DNA of 64,000 nucleotides from an uncultured Dokdonia sp. (GCF_937910895.1 NZ_CALEMI010000051.1:18926-82925), one strand, 5' to 3'; positions 9,213-17,919 are shown, numbered from the stretch's first letter. Notes: generated from the letters alone by a model not told the origin. Made by a program: numbers and translations.

Positions 9213-9954
9213 GATCAATGTACTCATAATAGAAGACACTCTGGCTCAGAGTGATACATTGGTACACGCCTTAGAAGAAAACAACTATGCAGTTGTGGGT
9301 GTCGCGACAACGCTTACAGAAGCCTTATCCCTGTTTTATAGTTCGCAAAAAGTTGATCTTGTCATTATCGATATTTTTTTGCACGGTGTTCCCGACGGCA
9401 TTGCTTTTGCCGAAACCATTAATGCGGTTCCTAATGCCTCAAAGCCTTTTGTTTTCTTAACCAGCTCTACCGATCGGCAGATTTTTGAACGTGCAAAACT
9501 AACACAACCTTTTAGTTACTTACTAAAGCCTTTTAATGAGCTCGAATTATTGTACGCCATAGAAATGGCTGTCGAAAAGTTTTATGCACAACAGGATGTG
9601 TTTTTTGGCGATGAAGAAGATACGGTCATTAGTGAAGAATATTTGTTTATCAAGAAAGGAAAATCGCTTAAAAAAGTCCAAATCACAGATATTATCTATA
9701 TCGAAGTAGAGGAGAAGTACTGTAATATCATCACCGAAAAAGAAAAATTTGTGATTCTCATATCGCTGACTAAAATCTTGAAGTTATTAGATAATACTAT
9801 CTTTTGCCGTACACATAGAAACTATATCGCAAATCTCGAAAAAATCGAAGAAATCATTCTCGCTGATAATCTGATTCTATTATCGGGAAATCATAAGGTG
9901 ACGTTGAGCGATACGTATAAGGACATTGTCAAAAGAATGCGGACGTTGCGGTAA
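9205..9954 (+). CDS. LytTR-family response regulator
   Basis: 249 residues from the ATG at 9205. A TTG 9 nt further upstream is also in frame but is deep inside the kinase gene. The receiver domain (about 1-125) has the phospho-acceptor Asp56 in VIIDIF, the S/T switch in FLTSS and the Lys of LLKPF. The LytTR DNA-binding domain (about 150-249) has the FCRTHRNYIANL signature. It overlaps the kinase gene by 8 nt. Its likely targets are unknown; the two small genes either side of the pair are candidates. Confidence 0.9.
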   Translation: MDKINVLIIEDTLAQSDTLVHALEENNYAVVGVATTLTEALSLFYSSQKVDLVIIDIFLHGVPDGIAFAETINAVPNASKPFVFLTSSTDRQIFERAKLTQPFSYLLKPFNELELLYAIEMAVEKFYAQQDVFFGDEEDTVISEEYLFIKKGKSLKKVQITDIIYIEVEEKYCNIITEKEKFVILISLTKILKLLDNTIFCRTHRNYIANLEKIEEIILADNLILLSGNHKVTLSDTYKDIVKRMRTLR

Positions 9955-10659
9955 TAGAGTGTCATTTTCTTTTTCAAAAGTGATTTTAACTTTTTAGATG
10001 GTCGTTACATTATATAAGAATAAGTGCTTAGCTATTAGTCGTTGGCTTTTGGATCTTGGCTCTTGGCTTCTGATTTCTATATTATTCAAATTATTACTTA
10101 GAGAATTTTTCATCCCTTTAAGGTAGAGGGGAAAAGAAAGATTTGGTACTGGTGAGGCTAGTTTTTTGCTTTCGCGAAAGCGTATAATGAATATTTCCAC
10201 AACACTACTCAATTGATATCCGTTCGAGCTTGTCTACCGTAGATAGGCGCAGTCTAGGGTTATAGGTATTGTTTTGAGCTTCCCTCCTAGAAAGGCGATG
10301 TGCTGAGCCTGTTGAAGTAAAGGATTGAGGGAAGTGTTATGTTACACACTACCTAAATCATGTTCATATACACATCGCATTTCTAAAATAGAGTAGTGTT
10401 CTAAAATAGAGTAGTACTCTATTTTGCACACATCTGAATAGCATTCTTGTTCCCTTTAAAGCTAGGTAAATAAAAATATGACACTAACGATTACGAGTTC
10501 TTTAGCTAATAGGTACGGTTTAAGCACATCTTTTTATACTCTATTACCCCTGTTTTATGGATAAGAATCTCCACTTGATGCCATTTTTCTAGGGATGCGT
10601 ACATTTCTTAGCTACTTTTAATATAGAAATCAAAAAGTATTGATGTAGTAATAGTGATT
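9955..10659. repeat. 705-bp repeat-dense spacer
   Basis: No gene is seen. About 10028-10078 is a degenerate TTAGTCGTTGGCTTTTGG-type low-complexity stretch (also near 23660 and 42975). TTTCGCGAAA is at 10170-10179. At about 10281-10340 a CCCTCC...GAGGGAAGTGTTA palindromic element is interrupted by a GTGCTGAGCCTGTTGAAGTAA repeat. At about 10385-10434 AAAATAGAGTAGT recurs, ending in the palindrome AAAATAGAGTAGTACTCTATTTT. Confidence 0.6.
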
Positions 10660-10962
10660 ATGGGAGCATATAGATATAAAGTTCATTCAGCCATTTATTC
10701 TTGGGATACGCCAGGATCTTCCACACGACCTGCCTGTAATGTCACGGAAGAGGTTCAACATATTTTGGATAACTCTAAAAATAGTGGTGTGATTCCATTA
10801 AATGCAAATCTCATTACCGATCCAGCACCGGGGTGTTCTAAGACATTTGCGATTATCGTATCTATCGTAACACCAGATGGACATAATAGCACACGGTTTT
10901 GTTCTTCTATAGAAGGACCAACTCTTAATATTAATGATTCAGGAGTAGAGTGTTACTTCTAA
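10660..10962 (+). CDS. Hypothetical protein, about 100 residues
   Basis: I do not recognise this protein. The frame opens with GTG at 10654, but the ATG at 10660 is the better start. It begins MGAYRYKVHSAIYSWDTPGS and contains four Cys (Cys27, Cys65, Cys86 and Cys98) with no signal peptide or TM. A strand-like hydrophobic run SKTFAIIVSIVTPDG lies in the middle. It sits downstream of the LytTR regulator, mirroring the small unknown gene upstream of the kinase. Confidence 0.5.
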   Translation: MGAYRYKVHSAIYSWDTPGSSTRPACNVTEEVQHILDNSKNSGVIPLNANLITDPAPGCSKTFAIIVSIVTPDGHNSTRFCSSIEGPTLNINDSGVECYF

Positions 10963-11045
10963 AAATATAAAAAATAACAGGCTTCTTCTTACTGATTTAA
11001 TTCAGGAAATACATAAGGGGTGAATTAGAATAGTATTGCCTGTTT

Positions 11046-11128
11046 ATCAATATAATTTATATAATGATTTGTACTTATAAGTGAGAATTATATTGATGAA
11101 AGGCTATCTGAAGAGATAGCCTTTTTTT
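11046..11128. terminator. Long inverted repeat plus terminator hairpin
   Basis: ATCAATATAATT at 11046-11057 is perfectly inverted at 11086-11097. It is followed at once by AAAGGCTATCT-GAAG-AGATAGCCTTTTTTT (11099-11128), a strong terminator on the + strand. It probably ends transcription from the 100-residue gene. The upstream inverted repeat could also belong to a small RNA. Confidence 0.65.
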
Positions 11129-11237
11129 AGTAAAACGCTTTTTTGTAAAGTCTGAAAGACGCATACAAAACAGTTAGTTGAACTAATCCCTCTGTAAAGC
11201 GGGATTTATGATTTAATACCTTTTTTTTCTAAAATCC

Positions 11238-11394
11238 TTACTTCGTCTTCGGTTGAAATACGGGAAGTAACTTTATGAGTCTCTTAAACGGAAAGCTCTC
11301 AAAAAAGTCCATTGAAAGAATGACAATTTTAATACATTCAAGAAACAAAAAATCATAAAAAAGTGTACTGAAAAGTATATTCTTTTTTTATATA
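11238..11394. repeat. Diverged copy of the fahA 3'-tail repeat
   Basis: TTACTTCGTCTTCGGTTGAA at 11238 matches the reverse complement of the fahA C-terminal codons at 13844. About 100 nt on, AATCATAAAAAAGTGTACTG plus a T-run (about 11351-11392) matches the hairpin that follows the other copies. It lies 2.3 kb from the nearest other copy. Confidence 0.5.
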
Positions 11395-11470
11395 TTTATG
11401 TAACTAGAAATGAATCTATATCTATAGAGGCATTACGTTTTACAATGAAATCTTTTTTCAGATTCGGGCA

Positions 11471-11617
11471 ATGGAGAATAAAGAAGTCTACTCCAAATGC
11501 TGCCTTAGATATAAGGTGCCGAATTTTCAGGTTGACTTCTACAAAGTATGCAAAAATTGTTCAGATCGTAAGACAGGACATGCTGTGTCAGTCCTTTACT
11601 TTAGTTCCATTAAATAA
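11471..11617 (+). CDS. Possible small Cys-containing protein or gene remnant, 48 residues
   Basis: Reading from the ATG at 11471 gives MENKEVYSKCCLRYKVPNF and then a CKNCSDRK motif, ending SSIK. The composition looks protein-like and the CxxC suggests metal binding. The frame is open upstream to about 11414 with plausible residues but no start, so this may be the 3' remnant of a longer gene. An overlapping 62-codon frame at 11445-11633 looks less protein-like. No family is recognised. Confidence 0.3.
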   Translation: MENKEVYSKCCLRYKVPNFQVDFYKVCKNCSDRKTGHAVSVLYFSSIK

Positions 11618-11787
11618 TATGAGAATATGTTGATTCAAATAGCATAATCATTTTTATGTGGTTTTTTAATTCTGTACAATTAAAAAACCTAAAAATTCAG
11701 TGCTGAAAAATATCTTAATAGCATATTTACAGCATTACATTTTAATAAATTTTTCTAAAAATATCTAAGCGTATAAAGAAGACAAAG

Positions 11788-12372
11788 ATGATACATCCAA
11801 AAACAGAAATAAAATATATAAATGATAGCGTTGGCTACGGTGTTGTAGCTAAAGAGTTTATTCCAAAAGGTACCATTACTTGGGTATTGGATAAGTTAGA
11901 TCGCGAGTTTACCCCTAATGAATTAGAAAACATGGAGCCTATTTACAAAGATATCTTTGAAACATACGCTTACAAAAATAATAAAGGAAACCATGTTTTA
12001 TGCTGGGATAATGGGAGGTATGTAAACCATAGTTTCAATTCAAATTGTCTAACAACTGCGTATAATTTTGAACTTGCCATTAGAGACATTCATCCAGGAG
12101 AACAGTTAACAGATGATTATGGATATCTTAATGTTGACACCCCTTTTAGAGGTATTGATGAAGGGACAAAGCGAAAAATAGTCTATCCAGATGATTTATT
12201 AAAGTATCATAAACTATGGGATAAAAAATTGTTAGCTGCTTTTAAAAATATTTCAAAAATACCACAACCATTAAAAACACTGATAGAAGACGACCTTTGG
12301 TCACTCGTTTTGAGTATAGAGAAAGGGGAAGCAGAAATGGAATCCATACAAGTGAATTATTATAAAAAATAG
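11788..12372 (+). CDS. SET-domain protein, putative lysine methyltransferase
   Basis: 194 residues. The SET-domain signatures are visible: an N-terminal GYGVVAKEFIPKGT strand-turn (about 17-30), the pseudoknot motif RYVNHSFNSNC (about 75-85) and GEQLTDDYGY (about 107-116). Together these form the SAM-binding and catalytic Tyr region. The post-SET region is helical with no Cys cluster. SET proteins methylate lysines; the bacterial substrate here is unknown. It is the first gene of a three-gene operon with the Nudix and 84-residue genes (gaps of 37 and 12 nt). The operon is flanked on both sides by repeat copies, which suggests it arrived as a unit. Confidence 0.8.
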   Translation: MIHPKTEIKYINDSVGYGVVAKEFIPKGTITWVLDKLDREFTPNELENMEPIYKDIFETYAYKNNKGNHVLCWDNGRYVNHSFNSNCLTTAYNFELAIRDIHPGEQLTDDYGYLNVDTPFRGIDEGTKRKIVYPDDLLKYHKLWDKKLLAAFKNISKIPQPLKTLIEDDLWSLVLSIEKGEAEMESIQVNYYKK

Positions 12373-12409
12373 TAGGAGTCAAAAGATTCATTAAGATCAT
12401 ACGGTATCT

Positions 12410-12841
12410 ATGAGAGAAAAGCACATAAAAATTAAAAAGCATAAAGAGAAATCGAAACTAATTGTATCTCATGAAGATAAACTACTGGTACTCCAGAATG
12501 AAAGCAATCCCATGGTGTATCGTTTATTTGGTGGATCTTTAAAAAAAAGTGAATCTCCAGAAGAAGCTTTGATCAGGGAACTTTTTGAAGAAGCAAAGGT
12601 GAAACTTTCAAAACAAAGTATAGCGTATCATAGGTCAACTACTATTGATTTAGGGGATAAACAAAGACTCACTAAGCACTATTTCCTTTATAAGAATAAT
12701 ACGAAACCGTTTATGTCTCCTGAATCTCTCAAATTATTAAATGCTACATGGTTAGCTTGGGAGGATACGTTGAAGTTTTTAGAAAAGTCAGATAAAAAGA
12801 TAGTGAAAGAATTATTTAAGCCGTGTACACTTAATTGTTAA
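12410..12841 (+). CDS. Nudix hydrolase
   Basis: 143 residues. The Nudix box GSLKKSESPEEALIRELFEE (about 44-63) fits Gx5Ex7REUxEE, but the usual Gly two residues after the EE is Lys (EEAKV). The N-terminus is basic and Lys-rich (IKIKKHKEKSKL). Nudix enzymes hydrolyse nucleoside-diphosphate-X compounds; the substrate cannot be read from the sequence. It is the second gene of the SET-Nudix operon. Confidence 0.8.
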   Translation: MREKHIKIKKHKEKSKLIVSHEDKLLVLQNESNPMVYRLFGGSLKKSESPEEALIRELFEEAKVKLSKQSIAYHRSTTIDLGDKQRLTKHYFLYKNNTKPFMSPESLKLLNATWLAWEDTLKFLEKSDKKIVKELFKPCTLNC

Positions 12842-12853
12842 AAACGTATATAA

Positions 12854-13108
12854 ATGAAAGAGTCTATTATCAATCGAAATGTAGAATACGGAGTATTTAA
12901 AAAATACTATGATGGATACTTCCAATTTGTAATGGATAATGGTGATACCATTGTTTTTGAGAGTATCTCAAGTTTGGCGCTTAAAAGATTTGACCTTAAA
13001 TCAAATAAGTTTATAGGTAGAAGTTTTGAAATCTCATACTCAGAATATATAGAAGATGATGATGAAGATTTCGTACTGTATAAAATAGAAAAACTAGAAT
13101 TAGCTTAA
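12854..13108 (+). CDS. Hypothetical protein, 84 residues
   Basis: A small soluble protein, rich in Tyr, Phe, Asp and Glu, beginning MKESIINRNVEYGVFKKYYD and with an acidic EDDDED stretch near residue 70. It starts 12 nt after the Nudix stop and is therefore in the same operon. No family is recognised. Confidence 0.6.
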   Translation: MKESIINRNVEYGVFKKYYDGYFQFVMDNGDTIVFESISSLALKRFDLKSNKFIGRSFEISYSEYIEDDDEDFVLYKIEKLELA

Positions 13109-13125
13109 AAGACATTGACCTAAGA

Positions 13126-13514
13126 TAACGTGAGTTCGACTTAAAAAATCAGTAAGTCTTTTAGTGTAATTACGTTAAAATTTAATGTAATCAACTTAAA
13201 AACAGGCTATTATTTCATTTTCTTTGCGCGTCCAAAGAAAACCGAACCAAAAGAAAAGAAGCTTTTTATGCGTGTGATTTCTATCTTAAATTTTGGAACT
13301 TATGAATCTTTGATTTCTTAGGTATTTTTTCGCTTGAAGCGAAAAACCACAAGAAGTTTCTGCCTTCGCTTCTCCTCGCCCAAAGCTAACACTTTGTCGT
13401 TTCCTAGGCTTCAAAAATTTTTAACGGAAATCGCCCCCGTCTCATCTCGCCCAGAACTTACATTCTGTCGTACACTGGAGAAAAAGAAGAAAAGCTTATA
13501 TCGAACTCACGTTA
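13126..13514. repeat. MITE-like element with 14-bp perfect terminal inverted repeats
   Basis: TAACGTGAGTTCGA at 13126-13139 is perfectly inverted as TCGAACTCACGTTA at 13501-13514, with partial extension outward (CCTA at both ends). The 389-bp body has no credible gene. It holds TTTTCTTTGCGCGTCCAAAG followed by AACCAAAAGAAAAG. The palindrome GGAATTCTAAATCC / GGATTTGAGAATTCC lies just outside, at 13519-13558. It looks like a non-autonomous element; no transposase is associated. Confidence 0.55.
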
Positions 13515-13559
13515 AGATAGGAATTCTAAATCCTATTTTAGTGGGATTTGAGAATTCCC

Positions 13560-13843
13560 TACTTCGTTTTCGGTTGGAATACTAGAAAGAGCTTCGTAAG
13601 TAGACAGGAAACGGAAAATCATAAAAAAAGAGTACTGAAAAAATGTACTCTTTTTTATGATAACCACCAATTACGGTTTTGGTAATGGTATGTTTTATAT
13701 ACTTACTTCGTTTTCGGTTGGAATACTAGAAAGAGCTTTTTAAGCAGACAGGAAACGGAAAATCATAAAAAAAGAGTACTGAAAAAAATGTACTCTTTTT
13801 TTATGATAACCACCAAGAGGTTTTGGTAAAGTTAGTATACTAT
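13560..13843. repeat. Two decayed tandem copies of the fahA 3' end and its terminator
   Basis: ACTTCGTTTTCGGTTG begins at 13561 (copy 1), 13705 (copy 2) and 13846, where it is the real end of fahA. The unit is about 141-144 bp. It comprises about 14 C-terminal codons of fahA in reverse complement, ACAGGAAACGGAAAATCAT, the hairpin AGAGTACTGAAAAAATGTACTCT with flanking A and T runs, and ATGATAACCACCAA. Copies 1 and 2 resemble each other more than either resembles the gene. Confidence 0.7.
13768..13806 (-). terminator. Terminator of fahA (bidirectional)
   Basis: A-run, GAGTACT, short A-rich loop, TGTACTC, T-run. It lies about 40 nt beyond the fahA stop. The paralogous hairpin of copy 1 is at about 13622-13657. 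Confidence 0.6.
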
Positions 13844-15136
13844 TTACTTCGTTTTCGGTTGAAACACTGGCAAGAGTTTCGTAGAAACTTCACCAAAACC
13901 GATACGAGGGTATTCTTTTATTTTACAATGTCCGCGAATAATCACGGTATCAAGATCTCGTATAAACTTACGATCGCCGCCTTCTTCCAAACGGACTGGG
14001 CGTTCGCCTTTCCAAGATAATTCTAACATCGATCCATAGGATTCTGGAGTAGGGCCAGATAATGTACCACTTCCCATCATATCTCCTGCATTGACAGGAC
14101 ATCCGTTAATGGTGTGATGTGCCAGTTGCTGACTCATATTCCAATACATGTGCTTAAAATTGGATTTAGAAACGATGGTTTCTTTCTTTCCTTCTGGTTG
14201 TAAAGCAACTTCTAACTTAATATCAAAACTCTTTTTTCCTTCCGATTGTAAGTAAGGAAGTAATTCTTTTTTAGGTTTTGGACCTTCAACTCTAAAGGGT
14301 TCTAAAGCATCCAATGTCACAATCCACGGAGAGATAGAAGAAGCAAAATTCTTTGCTAAGAAGGGGCCTAATGGCACATATTCCCATTTTTGAATATCAC
14401 GAGCACTCCAGTCATTAAATAACACCAAACCAAAGATATTTTCTTCAGCATCTTTCGTGGTGATAGATTCTCCAAGAGTATTTGCTGCGGTAGTTATAAA
14501 TGCCATTTCTAGTTCAAAATCTACCTGACGAGAAGGGCCAAAAATAGGAGTTGTTGCACCATTAGGTAGTTTTTGTCCCTGTGGTCTATGCACAGGAATT
14601 CCCGAAGGAATGATGGACGAACTCCTTCCGTGGTAAGCAACAGGAAGGTGAAGCCAGTTAGGCATCAATGCATTTTCTTCGCCTCTAAACATTGTACCCA
14701 CATTCGTCGCATGCTCAATACTTGAATAGAAGTCTGTATAATCGCCTATTTGCACAGGCAGTTGCATTTCGACCTCACTCATGTCAAAAATAACGGTGGC
14801 TCGGTCTTTTTTGTTTTCGCGTAAAGCGGTATTACTTTCTTCAAAAAGATCAGAAATACGATTACGTACCAATCGCCACGTCTTACGACCATCGGCTATA
14901 AAATCGTTTAATGTATCCTGTAAAAAAATATCGTCTGTAAGCGGGATGCCTTCAAAATAACCTAATTGATGCAAAGCACCTAGATCAATCGCGTAGTCTC
15001 CTATACGAGTACCAATGGTAATCACATCGTCTCGGGTAAGGAATACACCAAAGGGAATATTTCGGATGGGAAAGTCAGTGTTCTTGGTTGTTTTTAGCCA
15101 AGTTTTTCTCGTGGGGTCGTTCGCAGCTAGTGGCAT
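13844..15136 (-). CDS. fahA: Fumarylacetoacetase
   Basis: 430 residues, full length for the family. The N-terminal FAH_N domain (about 1-120) is followed by the hydrolase domain, which has YTDFYSSIEHATNVG (metal and active-site region), PVAYHGRSSSI, DFELEMAFI, LFNDWSARDIQKWEY and GDMMGSGTLSGP. It hydrolyses 4-fumarylacetoacetate to fumarate and acetoacetate, the last step of tyrosine catabolism. It diverges from glyA. Other tyrosine-catabolic genes are not in the window. Its 3' end is the source of the neighbouring tandem repeats. Confidence 0.95.
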   Translation of the reverse strand: MPLAANDPTRKTWLKTTKNTDFPIRNIPFGVFLTRDDVITIGTRIGDYAIDLGALHQLGYFEGIPLTDDIFLQDTLNDFIADGRKTWRLVRNRISDLFEESNTALRENKKDRATVIFDMSEVEMQLPVQIGDYTDFYSSIEHATNVGTMFRGEENALMPNWLHLPVAYHGRSSSIIPSGIPVHRPQGQKLPNGATTPIFGPSRQVDFELEMAFITTAANTLGESITTKDAEENIFGLVLFNDWSARDIQKWEYVPLGPFLAKNFASSISPWIVTLDALEPFRVEGPKPKKELLPYLQSEGKKSFDIKLEVALQPEGKKETIVSKSNFKHMYWNMSQQLAHHTINGCPVNAGDMMGSGTLSGPTPESYGSMLELSWKGERPVRLEEGGDRKFIRDLDTVIIRGHCKIKEYPRIGFGEVSTKLLPVFQPKTK

Positions 15137-15174
15137 ATATCGGTCTTAATAAGATGTTAGTAAATTTTACTATC

Positions 15175-15182
15175 CAAATATA
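15175..15182 (-). promoter_or_regulatory. -7 box of fahA
   Basis: TATATTTG on the minus strand matches the Bacteroidetes -7 consensus TAnnTTTG, 38 nt upstream of the fahA ATG. The divergent glyA has a near match, TATTTTTA, at 15216-15223. Confidence 0.5.
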
Positions 15183-15249
15183 GGATTTTATAGTACTTCA
15201 ATAAACAGTTTATGCTATTTTTACAACTCTTTTTAACATATACCATATT

Positions 15250-16524
15250 ATGCAACGTGATACCGCTATTTTTGATTTGATCCAAGAAGAAAAACAACGT
15301 CAGTTAGACGGGTTAGAATTAATTGCTTCAGAAAATTTTGTAAGCGATCAAGTGATGGAGGCTGCAGGGTCTGTATTAACCAACAAATATGCTGAAGGAT
15401 ATCCTGGAAAACGCTATTATGGTGGCTGTCAAGTGGTAGATGAGGTAGAAACCATTGCGATAGAACGTGCTAAAGAACTCTTTGGTGCCGAGTATGCAAA
15501 CGTACAACCACACTCAGGATCGCAAGCAAATACGGCTGTTTTTCATGCGTGTTTAGAGCCAGGAGATACGTTTTTAGGATTTGATCTTTCTCACGGAGGT
15601 CACCTCACACACGGGTCGCCAGTGAACTTTTCAGGGCGTTTATACAATCCTGTTTTTTATGGAGTAGAGCAGAAGACAGGATTACTTAATTATGATAAAA
15701 TTCAAGAAATCGCTTTGCGCGAAAAGCCAAAAATGATCATTGCCGGTGCAAGCGCATATTCTCGTGAAATAGATTATGCCCGCTTTCGCGAAATTGCAGA
15801 CAGCGTGAATGCCATTTTGCTTGCTGATATTGCACACCCAGCAGGACTCATTGCCAAAGGCATCATCGCCGATCCGATTCCACATTGTCACGTCGTAACG
15901 ACCACCACACATAAAACCCTTCGAGGACCAAGAGGCGGATTGATCTTGATGGGAAAAGATTTTGAAAACCCTTTTGGAATTACCCTTAAAAATGGAAACT
16001 TGCGGATGATGTCCTCTCTATTGGACAGCGGAATCTTTCCAGGAAATCAAGGCGGACCGTTAGAGCATATCATCGCCGCTAAAGCAATTGCTTTTGGAGA
16101 AGCGCTTACAGATGAATTTTTACACTATATGGTGCAAGTAAAGAAAAATGCAACGGTTATGGCAGATGCGTTTGTCGCCAAAGGATATGATATTATTTCT
16201 GGAGGTACCGATAATCACATGATGCTTATTGACCTTCGTAATAAAGACATCACAGGAAAAGCCGCCGAAGCAGCACTAGGAAAAGCAGATATAACGGTGA
16301 ATAAAAACATGGTGCCGTTTGATGATAAATCTCCATTTGTCACTTCTGGAATTCGTATTGGTACTGCCGCCATCACCACACGCGGACTGAAAGAAAGTGA
16401 TATGCAAGCGATTGTCAATTTTATAGACGAAGCGATTACAAACCATGAAGATGACGCTGCACTAGAAGCGATTGCAGATAAGGTAAATGTGATGATGAGT
16501 CACCGACCTTTGTTTGTTGTTTAA
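15250..16524 (+). CDS. glyA: Serine hydroxymethyltransferase
   Basis: 424 residues, collinear with the whole family. [10 protein letters not shown] lies near the N-terminus, [12 protein letters not shown] near 80, and [14 protein letters not shown] carries the PLP-binding Lys222. [10 protein letters not shown] and [11 protein letters not shown] lie in the C-terminal domain. It interconverts serine and glycine with transfer of the one-carbon unit to tetrahydrofolate in the cytoplasm. A TTTCGCGAAA copy at 15784-15793 is read in the RFRE frame. A clean terminator follows. Confidence 0.97.
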   Translation: MQRDTAIFDLIQEEKQRQLDGLELIASENFVSDQVMEAAGSVLTNKYAEGYPGKRYYGGCQVVDEVETIAIERAKELFGAEYANVQPHSGSQANTAVFHACLEPGDTFLGFDLSHGGHLTHGSPVNFSGRLYNPVFYGVEQKTGLLNYDKIQEIALREKPKMIIAGASAYSREIDYARFREIADSVNAILLADIAHPAGLIAKGIIADPIPHCHVVTTTTHKTLRGPRGGLILMGKDFENPFGITLKNGNLRMMSSLLDSGIFPGNQGGPLEHIIAAKAIAFGEALTDEFLHYMVQVKKNATVMADAFVAKGYDIISGGTDNHMMLIDLRNKDITGKAAEAALGKADITVNKNMVPFDDKSPFVTSGIRIGTAAITTRGLKESDMQAIVNFIDEAITNHEDDAALEAIADKVNVMMSHRPLFVV

Positions 16525-16544
16525 TATGGTATTACAAAAATATT

Positions 16545-16569
16545 AAAGCCCCTTTTTGGGGCTTTTTTT
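16545..16569 (+). terminator. glyA terminator
   Basis: AAAGCCCC-TTTTT-GGGGCTTTTTTT, 20 nt after the stop. Confidence 0.85.
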
Positions 16570-16594
16570 GTGACTAATAAATGAATGATCGTTT

Positions 16595-17695
16595 TTATTC
16601 TATGGTACAATTATCTTGAAATCCTGAGGCATTAAATGAAGCTTCTCCCCCTATACTTATTTCATTAGAGATACCTATGCGTAGTATATTTCCTCCGTTT
16701 CTTTTAGGAGTACAATATTGCAAAAGATAGAAACTGTTTGCTTCATTTTCGATCTCTTGTGCTACAGATGTAAACTCTTCCTCTAATTGATCAGAATCTT
16801 CAGGGAAAAAAGAACCACTGTAGCCTACTTGACTTAAGATATTTTGATCAATTTCATTACCTAATCCTACAGAATAGATATCTAGACCTTGTAGATTTGC
16901 ATTGTTTACAATGCTTAACGCTTCGTTGGTGGTGTTAAAATTAGCTTGATCTGTACCATCTGTGAAAAACAAAATAGAACCACCTGTTATGAATTGAGAT
17001 TGAGAATTAACCTCTTGAATAGTGTAGTTTATACTTTGTATAATAGCTCCATTAAGATTTGTTGATTGGTCAGAAGGAAGTGTATCATTAATTTCTTGGA
17101 TTTTTTGCTGTAATAAATCTTCGTCTGCTGTGAAATTCTGAAATATACTTATGTTTTGATTTCCATCAAACCATAGTATTGAGGTAAAAAGATTTTCAGC
17201 ATTTACTTGTCCATAGATATTTTGTACAAAACTAGATGTAGCCATTTTTAATTGTTCTAAATTATTTTGAATAACACTACCACTTAAATCGAGAACAATA
17301 GTATTAAAGTATTTAAAATCTGCTTTGTCTGGATCAATTTTTCTGAACGCTTCGTTTACTGAGATTAAATTAAAACTACTATTACTTTGTGGTTTCTCAT
17401 AAATTTCAAAGAAGTTTTCTGTTTTATTAGGAACAGGGTTACCATCTATATCATTTAATTTAAAATAAACCTCTATTGTATTTGAATTTGCAGGTATAGT
17501 ATTACTTGGAGATTGAGATGTGTTAATATCTCTAACAAGAACATTAAATGTTGCATTTGCTGGATCTCCAATGACATCTTCAATTTCTATTTGCTCATCC
17601 TCATCACAAGGTCCTATAACGCCTAAAAAACAACCATCTTCACAAGATGTAAAGAGAGAAATGATAAGGATTACGAATATATTTTTTAGTTTCAT
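16595..17695 (-). CDS. VWA-domain lipoprotein
   Basis: 366 residues. The lipoprotein signal peptide ends LFTSC with Cys18. A linker with FNVLVRDINTS follows. A von Willebrand A domain from about residue 125 shows the MIDAS motif DLSGS and the strand FFTDGTDQ. The C-terminus has paired Cys (YCTPKRNGG, DNCTIE). It is probably outer-membrane or surface anchored, with metal-dependent protein binding. Two copies of the ATACC-N8-GGTAT site lie upstream, the nearer one 22 nt from a -7 box TATTTTTG. This ties it to the caspase/two-component cluster. Confidence 0.8.
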   Translation of the reverse strand: MKLKNIFVILIISLFTSCEDGCFLGVIGPCDEDEQIEIEDVIGDPANATFNVLVRDINTSQSPSNTIPANSNTIEVYFKLNDIDGNPVPNKTENFFEIYEKPQSNSSFNLISVNEAFRKIDPDKADFKYFNTIVLDLSGSVIQNNLEQLKMATSSFVQNIYGQVNAENLFTSILWFDGNQNISIFQNFTADEDLLQQKIQEINDTLPSDQSTNLNGAIIQSINYTIQEVNSQSQFITGGSILFFTDGTDQANFNTTNEALSIVNNANLQGLDIYSVGLGNEIDQNILSQVGYSGSFFPEDSDQLEEEFTSVAQEIENEANSFYLLQYCTPKRNGGNILRIGISNEISIGGEASFNASGFQDNCTIE

Positions 17696-17714
17696 GATAT
17701 ATAATTTTATGGTT

Positions 17715-17762
17715 CAAAAATAGGAGTAACAAGAAGGCTAAAGAATACCCCTTAATAGGTAT
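17715..17762 (-). promoter_or_regulatory. Putative NarL-type operator plus -7 box for the VWA lipoprotein
   Basis: The inverted repeat ATACCCCTTAATAGGTAT is at 17745-17762. On the minus strand, exactly 22 nt downstream, lies TATTTTTG (17715-17722), a match to TAnnTTTG. The ATG follows after a 19-nt leader. No -33 TTTG is seen in between, which suggests activator dependence. Confidence 0.6.
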
Positions 17763-17787
17763 TTGTATAGTTTTCTTTTCGAACATA

Positions 17788-17868
17788 TTATTTCGTAATA
17801 GACAAAGAAATAGTAACCGATAGTGCCATCCGTGAAATCTTAATATGGATGGCTAGTTCTATTTCCAT
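17788..17868 (-). CDS. Possible 26-residue small ORF downstream of the second operator copy
   Basis: ATG at 17868 reads MEIELAIHIKISRMALSV to a TAA at 17790-17788. It begins about 17 nt after the start point that would be predicted if the operator at 17920-17937 used the same geometry as the other copies. The hairpin GCCATCC / GGATGGC lies inside it. There is no known family and no ribosome-binding evidence, so this is speculative. Confidence 0.2.
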   Translation of the reverse strand: MEIELAIHIKISRMALSVTISLSITK

Positions 17869-17919
17869 GAGGTCTTTTATTTAGAACCCTTAAATTAGAA
17901 CTTTCATACCCACCAAAAC

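Noticed and set aside
13334..13585. 83-codon frame near the MITE-like element
   Set aside because: It runs through the repeat element, its terminal inverted repeat and a fahA-tail copy; Ser/Leu/Arg-rich with no protein character.
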